Below are positions 10,541-19,800 of a DNA stretch of 64,000 nt, in pieces. Each line of letters begins with the position of its first letter. Positions within the stretch are counted from its first letter, which is position 1. The notes under the pieces were generated by a model. It saw nothing but the letters and a program-made list of their open reading frames with translations, did no database searches and was not told the DNA's origin. Origin of the DNA: Symsagittifera roscoffensis. Its lineage: Eukaryota; Xenacoelomorpha; Acoela; Convolutidae. Location: contig NC_087062.1 in assembly GCF_963678635.1 (NCBI RefSeq), positions 61,855,584-61,919,583 of the forward strand, read 5' to 3'. The position numbers and the translations under genes were made by a program.

Positions 10541-13500
10541 ATTAATATAAGCATATAAATATATCTAAAACTTTGACCCGATGAGAAAAGGCTTCAAAAA
10601 AGTTTTTTTAAAACCGAATTTCAATTAATTTAATGAACAAACCAACTATTGAAAGTTTACACTAGCTTAAACCTTCCCCTCAGAAAACAACATAAAAGCG
10701 AAAAAAAATAGGAAACGAAAAACTTCTGTCTAGGTTATTCTACAAAGTTTTTTGTTAGGAACTAAGTTTCGAAAAACTCATCTTTTTCCCTTGTTAACTA
10801 GCAGATGGAAGCTTACATCCAGTAAAAAAATTTTAAAACGAATTCCCAATTACACAGCCATTTCACAAGCAAAACGAAAACCCAAAATACGGCCATCAAA
10901 TGAGAAACCACTTCTTAAACGCTTTGTTTTTCATTATTAGCTCATTGAAGCCAATACAAAGGGCAGTATCAACAAACTGATTGAAAATTACAGAATAACT
11001 TCGAATCAACAATAACTATGGCCCTTTCAAAGGTATCCAACAGATGATTCGATCCCATCTGGCGCCATACAGAAGTAGTAAGTGATAAGTTTATCCTCTA
11101 GAAACGCGATATCACCTTCAATAAAAATTTCGCCTAAATTCCATTTGGAAAACTTAAGCGCTGAATTAATCCGCAGATAACGCTAAAATTGAAAAGTACA
11201 AAATCACTTAAAATTCGAGTGACAAAATCAGTATCTTTAGCTAATGAACTTTAATTGAACTCCAGAGTCGGCCCACTAAAAGTCAAATTTGAGCGAGAAC
11301 ACACTTTAGGACTGATTTATACAAAAACAGAAAAAATAACAACACGACACATATAGTAACTCATCAATTCGTTCATTAATACTTGAAATCAAAAATCATT
11401 TGCAATAAAAAACTGAAGAAATTAACGGGCTTCACTTCTTAAATTTTTGTTAATGTAGAGCGTCTTTTGCCTTCGTTACAAATAATTAAATAAAGAGACC
11501 TTAGATATTTGCAAGAAAAAACAAAAACTTTACGCGCTTTTTAAGTTTTTGTACATGGAGAGAGTATTTTTGCCTTCCATACAAATAACGAATTTAGAAT
11601 GTTTAAGAGCTTATAATCAAAAAAACCACGACCTAAACGTGTTTTTTTGACATTAATTTCATTAACCTATAAATTTCGTTTTTTGGGCAGACGCGACATG
11701 TAAAAATTTTAATTCTGCTGGCAGTTCTGAAAATTTAAATCCTTTTTCAAAACTAAAAGTCGATCCCATTTTTTTGCCCTTTACACTTTGGCTGTTCGAT
11801 AGTGGAGTTTGCGTTCCTTTCAACCAAAATAAAAACCAGGAAAAATCGAATTTGAGCGTGAAGTTTTTCCTGGAAAAAAAAACTTAAAAAGATCGAACCT
11901 ATATAATAAGAGTCTGACCTACCTTCATCGACTCTCAAAAACCTTTCAATATAGCCAACAGACAAATGGAAAAAAGTCATGAACACAAAGAGAACAGAAA
12001 AATACTAACTCTAAATTAATGAAACGTAAATTACGTGAAACTCTTGTGGCAAACTTGATGTTTAATTAGACAAGTAAACATTTTAGACTTTTAAATTGTG
12101 AGGATTAGGAAAAAAATCAGACCTACTTTAGTTGTCTATGCAGGAGCGGATCTGTCTTCTCCGAAGAGGACAACTTTCAAAAAAGTTAGCTCGCCCGAAT
12201 TGGTTTTTAAGTTCTCCCAAAACTCAACAAAAACAGTATTGTGTCAAAAGTTTCTGCAAAACAGCTTCAATTTTGAAGCACAGTGACAAAGCGGAGCTTC
12301 ACATGACTAGCGATCCAACACCAACATAAGAAACATAGAAGAGTAGAAAAACTGAAAAAAAAAAAAAATCAAAGTCAACCAAAACTTAAATTTTCGTATG
12401 TCTCGATAAAAGTTCATTTTACGCAAGCACGCCAGACATTTGAATATTCAATTAGCAACGGAACAAAACTTAGGCAATTTATGAGCAGACAAGTTGTGCC
12501 GAAATAAAATATGATTTTATAAAAAAATCTTTAAATTCTCAACTGAAAAAAACAACGAACAACACTTACACTTGAAACTGCAATTAAAGTTGCTTACAGC
12601 ACAAGAAAAATCAGTAATGTGGCAACTAAGCCGACAATCTTTGCGCAAAGAAGTTGAACTGAAAAAAAAAAGATTTTATGAAAAAAAAAATTGAATTTCA
12701 ATTCCCCCATTGGAATAATAGAAATTGGAATAAACAATACTTGGACTTGAAATGGACGTTGAATACAGCACAAGCAAAATCCGTGATGTGGCAACATAGC
12801 TGTCAAAAATTGAGTAGATAATAAACAAAGTCAATTTTTCAAATTGTTCAACGTTTTTTTCAATCGAATACATACTGAAAAAAAAAACAAGTCAGACCTA
12901 GACTTGAGCCCCCAGATCTTAAGGTCTAAAGACAACGGCGTTGCCCCTAGTCCAAGTGGGAAGGACTCTGGTAGATGTTAAGAAAAAAGAACTGAATAAA
13001 CATGAGAAGAATTTGTAGGAAAAGTCTAGTTCCTGATTACAAGACACTTGCTCTCGCAAGTGTAAAAAAACTGCAATTTTAGGCTTTTTATCTGCACGCT
13101 CCTTCCTTCTTATTACGCCAAATACGCCGTAAAATTTTTAAGGGCTTTTTAGGCGAAAACTGTACATGTAAAATAGTACCACAAGACGACCTTTTGAGGT
13201 CTATGGGTCCAATCGGTGAAGGACAGGCCATGTTCCCTCTAATTCCGACCGTGTCTAAGTGATACATGATTTCGCGTGTAACACCCTTCCCGACGTTTTC
13301 TCACCTGGTGGTTGATCGGGAAAATTAACTGCTAAATTGGTTCTTTGATGCCGAAAAACAACTGCTCAAATTGGTCAGAAAGTGACATAGCTTTTGGGCG
13401 ACCAAACATTTTGACGATATAACTTATTTGATTAAAATTTCTGTGCCATCGTCAAACTTTTGAAATACCAGGCCAAAAAGTACAATTTCAGGCAATTTTT

Positions 13501-13795
13501 GAATATTTTGACCCAAAAAATTTTGTTTATCGGCGCGCGCTCTCCCTCACAGATAATATATTTAAAGTCGAAGGCGCATTTAGAAAAGTTCTAGGGTCAG
13601 TCAGGAACATTTTAGGGTTAAAATGGATTTCTTAAACGACCAGTGTTAGGATTCCCTTGAAAAAATAAGTGACCAAAAGTCGAGCAGCTTGTCTAAGACT
13701 ATTTTTAACGCAAGAACGGACCAGGGGTAATTAAATAATTAAAGAGAAAAGAAAGACAGCAGTATACAATACATATCGTAGAAAAGTTTTTAAAT
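10541..13795. other. Intergenic: TIP30 5' flank to RS-protein 3' flank, repeat-rich
   Basis: About 3.25 kb without a supportable gene. At 11755-11990 lies a member of the dispersed family also found at 27000-27215 and twice per OSGEP-intron unit (shared GTCGAT, CCTATATAA.AGTCT, ATAGCCAACAGAC). A GCGGAGCTTCAC repeat lies at 12288. A tRNA-like SINE lies at 12885-13075. The stretch 13080-13740 is less AT-rich than its surroundings and does not match anything else in the window; I see no open frame with coding character in it. Confidence 0.55.
12885..13075 (-). repeat. tRNA-like SINE fragment
   Basis: Read on the minus strand it has a tRNA-like order: TGGACTAGGGGCAACG (A-box side), an anticodon-arm region, then GGGCTCAAGTCTAGG (B-box side). 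The other end has TTCCTGATTACAAGACACTT and GCTCTCGCAAGTG, shared with copies at 2240, 3170, 20125 and 23510. Confidence 0.6.
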
Positions 13796-13800
13796 TTATT
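13795..13800 (-). terminator. AATAAA overlapping the stop codon of the RS-rich gene
   Basis: On the minus strand GCAAAATAAATTT contains both the terminal codons (GCA AAA TAA) and the hexamer AATAAA. If used, the transcript would end with a 3' UTR of only about 10-30 bases. Confidence 0.4.
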
Positions 13801-16800
13801 TTGCATCTGCATCGTAGTTTTTGACCAGGAAAGACTTTGACAGACTTTTGAACGTCTTGAACATGGGGTGTGCACAGCTAACTGTCAAAGTCAAGTTCTA
13901 AAATAGAATACTGATTCTTCAAAATCACATAACGCCAAGTTAACTTCAACTATAGAGAGTTGCAAAAAGTTCGGACAGACAGAATTAATTAAAAAGAGCA
14001 ACTGTCTCTAGACATCAACGAAAAATAAAATAGAAAAAAACAATAGCGTCGAAAGTTCTTGAAGCAGATTTTTCGCGCAAAACCTATAACCACCGCGGGC
14101 ACTTACATCCGAAGCGTCAAATAGTAAAGCTTAAAACAGGAAAATTATTGCTCAGGGTGGCTAAGGTTTTTCTGCGATTAGTTTCCAACTTATGAATCAT
14201 CTTCATATCCGTTTGTTTTTTTCTGGGCAGCCTGATCTGTTATATTTTGTTGTTGAAAATGACTCCTTGATATATTTAGTAAGACATCATAAACGGTAGA
14301 TTTCAATTTTTCAGCTAATTTTGCTAACTGTTTTATAGAAAAATATGGAATTTCATCGCAGTATTTAAAAATTATGATAGTATAATCATCGGATAATCGA
14401 CGACCACGCAGTTTGAATTTGGTCTGACAAAAAAATCACGGTTGCTGGGCTTCAGATTTTGCATGCAAAAAAAACGTCGAAAAGCACTGATTGTTCATTT
14501 TAATTAATTCTGTCTGTCCGAACTTTTTGCTACTGATTAAAGCATCTCCAATGATCAATCAGTTCGCAAAAAGTTGGTTGTTGATCTGATCAAGCTATTC
14601 CAGTTTTTCTAAGCAAGCTATTACAGCTAAGAAACTTGGAAATATTTTACGTCATTTCATGAAGCGAATCGGTCATTTCAATCGCGAATTTGTAAGCAAG
14701 CTAATAAATTTAGAATCGTTTCATGTCGTTTAAAGAAGCAGGATTGGTTCACGAAAAAAAATTAGTTTTTCTAAGCAAGCTATTCGTCATGAAACTTCGA
14801 ATTATTTCAAGTTATTCCACAAAGAGAATCGGGTGTCGAAAAAATCTATTGAAGCCATTCAAGCGATGAAACTTAAAAAGAATTCAAGTTGTTTCTTGGA
14901 AAAAATAGTTTTGCGAAAAATAAATATTTTCTGAACAAGCTAGTCTAGCAATGAACACTGAAAAAAATCTAGTTTGTTTCTTAGACCGTATGGTTTTGCG
15001 AAAACTTATAAACTTCATATGAACTCTATTCAAGCCATGAAACTGAAAATTTTCAAGTTATTGTTCTTCATCAAGCCATTCAATCTAAAGAACTTTAATA
15101 TTTCAAGCCATTTCATAGATCGAATCGGTTCACGAAAAACTTGTTTTTCTTAAGCAGGCTATTGAATCTATGAAACATTTCAAGCTATTTTATAGACCGA
15201 ACCGATTTCAAACAATTTTGAGTTTTTCTGAGCAAGCTATTCAAGCTATGAATTATTTCAAGTAACTTCGTAGATCAGCTATTCACGCTATGAATTATTT
15301 CGAGTAATTTCGTAGATCATATCGAACCATGATAAGTTAAAGCTTCTAAGCAAGCTATTCAAGCGATGAAACTTTGAAATATTTCAAGCTACTTCATCGC
15401 GCAAATCGTTTTGCAAAACGTTTTGTTTTCTATTAAAGCTATTCAAGCTACGAAACTTCGAAATGTTTCAAGTTTTTGCATGCAAACTAATCAAGCTATT
15501 AAACTTAGAATTCTTTCATGTCGTTTAAAGACGCAGATCGGTTCACAAACAACTCAAATTTTTCTTAAGCAAGCAATTCAAGCAATGGAATATTTCAAGA
15601 TTATTTCATGTCGAGTAAAGAAGCAGATCGATCGGTTCACGAAAAACTCAAGTTTTTAAGGAAGCTAGTCAAGCAATGGAATATCGCAAGTTATTTCATA
15701 GACCGAATCGGTTCGCAAAAAAAATAGTAACCTTATCGAGCTATGAAACTTTGAATGATGTTAGAGTACTTTATACTTACAGCACATTTTTGAATCTGCT
15801 GTCTGAGTTGCATATCTGCTTTGGTGCCTGTAGCGAATTTACTCGACCTCAGTTCACTCAACAAATTGTTCAGACCAGAGAACTTGTCGTAGTTCGAAGT
15901 AAGATTTCCGCTGCTACTCACTGAAAAACAAGCCCAAAGATAGTCACTCAAGATGATTCTACCGTCATCTAAAAGTTAGGGGCGGATTTAAAGATTTCAT
16001 GGGGGTTGCCGACACCTTCGCTTCTGCCCCTCTTCCTTGGGAATTCAATCAACTGACATTCCAAGGGGTCTCCTTTTTGGTATATAAATTTTAGCTCGAC
16101 CAAATCGGCTTAAATTTTAGCTCGACTTAAATTGAGAAGAGAGTGCGCACTTCCTTCCCAAAAAAATCTTCCAGAAATGCCGAGAAACGATCAAAAAATT
16201 CCTCCCCTCTCGAGAAAACCCTAGTATTATAAGAAAATTTCACTTCGTAGTCCAACAAAAAAATAAGCAGTCTTGTACTTATCGCACAGCAAAAATAGAA
16301 ACTTTCAGTGGAATTTTGAAATTACTAGTTTGTGTTCACAGCATGTCACTTTTTGATTTTTTTTTGATCAAGTTACATCAGAATGAAGCTATTTCAATTT
16401 TGAGAACCTTTATGATATCGACTTCGCTGGTGATTCAAAAAACGAAAACATGATGCATTTCCTTATTCTTACGTGAAGTTGAAAGGCTTTGCTTGAGATT
16501 GTATTTAGCTATTATGGCTTCCGAGGAGAACCTCTCCTTCTGTGTGAGAGTCTGATTAAGTGCTGCATTTGACATAGCCAAACCTTTAACCCCGCTCAAA
16601 TCTCGCTCGTCTTTCATCTTCGGCCAACCGAACTGCTTTGGGAGATCTGAAAGAGCAAATGCTTCAGAAAATTTATAGAAAAAGATAACTAGCATCCGAA
16701 ATCCAGCATTTTCGTACAAAATTTTTGGCTCTACAAAAAGATGCAGTCTGTAGAAAAAAAGAAGTCAGTTATGATCATTCATTGCTCCCGGTTCCAAAAG

Positions 16801-19800
16801 TATCGCCTTTTAGTAATGGACACGGGGTGCTGTAAGAACAGCTGCAAAGGGCACTACGCGCTTCAAAGGATAGAGTCAAAAGAAGACAAATCCCCCCCCC
16901 CCAGAATTGTAAAAAGAGCATGATGATCATCTCACGTGAAAACTCCGACATCTTCATAATTTGTTTCGGCGGAGTGGGATTTTGCACTTCGATGTCGTCG
17001 TCATCGATACTCCTCTCTCGCTTCCTGCCACTCGAACTCCCGTCATCGGCAACCCCTCCAAAATCTTTCAACTCCGTGGCTAATTTCTCCAAGTCCGCTT
17101 CCTCAGTTCTCTCTACTGAAGAGGCATGATGATGACGGTGTCCACTCTCACCACGGTCTCTTGACACAGAAGAATGATGCCTGTTTGGATCATCTGCACT
17201 TCTGTCTCGATACTTGTCATAGGAGGAGTTTTCATATGAATCTCTGTGCGATCTACGTCTGAATAAACATTAATCCTTAAGAAAATTTGTCAAAGCTGCA
17301 ATATATATGTGCTTTTATTAGAAGATTATCGATATCGATCCATTAACCATTTTCTAGATATTCTGCAGTTATTGGAGATTTTTGATCTGAAAAAAAATAA
17401 ACAAACCTATTTGGATCCACAGGGCTACCAGGGTGCTTGAATTTCTCATCAGGCAAGCCCGAACTCTCTCTTCGATATCCCACTCTTCTCTCGTTTTCCA
17501 TATTTCTGGACCTCTCTGCGGATGGCTCACGTCTCGTTCTCTTTGAGCTGGATTCACCGTCTTCAGCCTTATCATCCTGTCTTCTGCTTCGATGGGAACT
17601 AGCGTCTTTGTAGTCTCTAGTTGAATACTCCTGGCGCTCTTTAAAGTCACGTCTTGAGAGCTCTTCCCGTTCTCTAGAACTAGGTCGCCGATCGCTTCTT
17701 GAGTTTCGTTGACCATGTCGCGAGTCTGAGCTTCTACGGCTATACGATCTATCTTTCGAATAAGCCGAATCACGATACGAAAAATCTTCGATATTTTCAG
17801 GGGATATCGGCTCGTTCTCGTATAACTCTTCGTCAAAAACTTTTGCACGATCACTTTTTCGGGTGCTTGAATGTCGCCGCTCATGACTTCGAGAGTGCCT
17901 TCGTTTTTTTGAACCCTCAGAAGTATCTCTTGAAGTCTCTTCATGATCCAGCTCTTCAACGTGATAAAGTTGATTTGACCTGAACAAAATCAAAATTATT
18001 TGTGCATGCATTTTTTTGTCAATTTAAAATTTCTCACCTCAATAAACAAATAAATGAATTTATACAGAACGTTTTCTTCCTTCATCAAAGCTTGAAACAC
18101 ACTGCAAGCTTTTTTGAGAAGTCAATCAATCAGATAAATGCACATAAAAATGGTCTCTGCTTGTCAACTTTAAGAACTCTTAGAATGAAACAGCTAAATG
18201 TCGAATGCAAAAAATGAATTTTAAGCAGTTGCATCAAAATCTTACGTTTCGGCATCCGCGTCTTCGGTCGGAAGTGTCGGATCATATCGGTCCGCTTCCT
18301 CCTCATCCGGATCTAAAGCGTTGTCTTCTAACTCTAGTCTATCGTTGACAACTTGCTTAGTGATAAACAGATGTTCATTCTGTTGATTCACTGCCACCCA
18401 CTGAGATCCAGTTGAGCTGAGGTCAGGCGAGGTCACTATTGCAGAGGATACCTGCGCTGAGTCACCACTAAAAGATATCATACAGCTTTATAGAAAGCAC
18501 GAAGAAGAGACGACGAAAATGCATGAAGAGAACAGAAATCATAAAACAAAAACTGGTAATGCTCACAGCCTGCAAAACAGTAATGTTTTAAGTACGCAAA
18601 AATTAATGCAATATGAAAACAACAACAAGGGCCAAAATGTACCTCAGACGCTCGGTGAAATTCTTCGCTCTTTCTCGTCTTAGTTTCTGCTTCTCTGACT
18701 CTGACAAGTCCTCTTTGTTATACTTGTCACTCTTCCTTCTCCCTTCATCGTCGCCTCTGTCATCTTTCGAATCTCGTTTTGTCTTTTTACCCGACTCCTT
18801 GTGAACTGTTTCGGAATGTTTTCTACTTCCATTGCGATCAGGTTCTTCTGCGTCTTTATCGCGTTTCGATTTCTTTGATTCCTTTTCTTTGTCTTGTTTT
18901 GCATCCGTCTCGGCCTCATAAAATACACGTCGCTTGGGTGCTTCACTGGACTTATCATCTCCATCCCTATTTGACCTCTTCTTTCTGTTCGAGTCTTTCC
19001 TTCTAGAATCTTCTGCAGCTATTAAGCTGTCATTGTCATCTTCACTAACAGCCTCGTAGTCTTCATTGGCTTTGACTGAGCGTTTGTTGCGTGAATTTCT
19101 CTCTGGTAATGATGAAATTACATGTTTTAGTTAAGAAAGACTTCGGTCTCCTATTAGCAATTATATCTGATGTCAATAGGTCCGTGTTGATTTTCTAGAT
19201 TTTGTTACGGCATACGCACATTGACTCAATAAGATGCAAAAAAGAGCACACAATGATGGTAAGCACACGGAAATACTTAATACAGATCACACAGTTTTAC
19301 AATCACGACTACAAAACACCGACAGCTTCAAGGTAAAACTTACCCGTAGAGGACCCTGGGATAAAACAAATTTTAACTGAATTCCACAAAATAAAAACAG
19401 TGGCGAAGCGGAGCTTCGTAACATTTGCCATACAACGCAAGCATACCATTGCAAGCTGGCGAATAGAAAATCTGACGGAAATCATTCAGAATCATTCAAA
19501 AAATCTTTAAAACTACATCTAAAAAATGGCTCGACTGATGTTCAACTTCAGGAAAATACAAGCATTTAGTACAAGCGTAAAACGTTGTCAAAAAAATTTC
19601 GAGCTAAGAAGTTTCAAAACGGTTTTTCTTTTAACTTAAGAGAGAAATTAAGAGAGAAACCCAAAACATCCTTGGGAAACTCTAATGTTAAAAGTTATAT
19701 TCAACAAGACAAATTCAATAAATTGTCAGAAATTGCTATCTTTTATTTTAGTTCAAACTCTTTCAAAGAAATTATGAGGTGGTGATCTCTTCTAACAGCT

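Noticed and set aside
16775-17129. Plus-strand frames opposite the RS-rich exons
   Set aside because: They are shadows of Arg/Ser-rich codons on the minus strand, which has consistent splice sites and phase.
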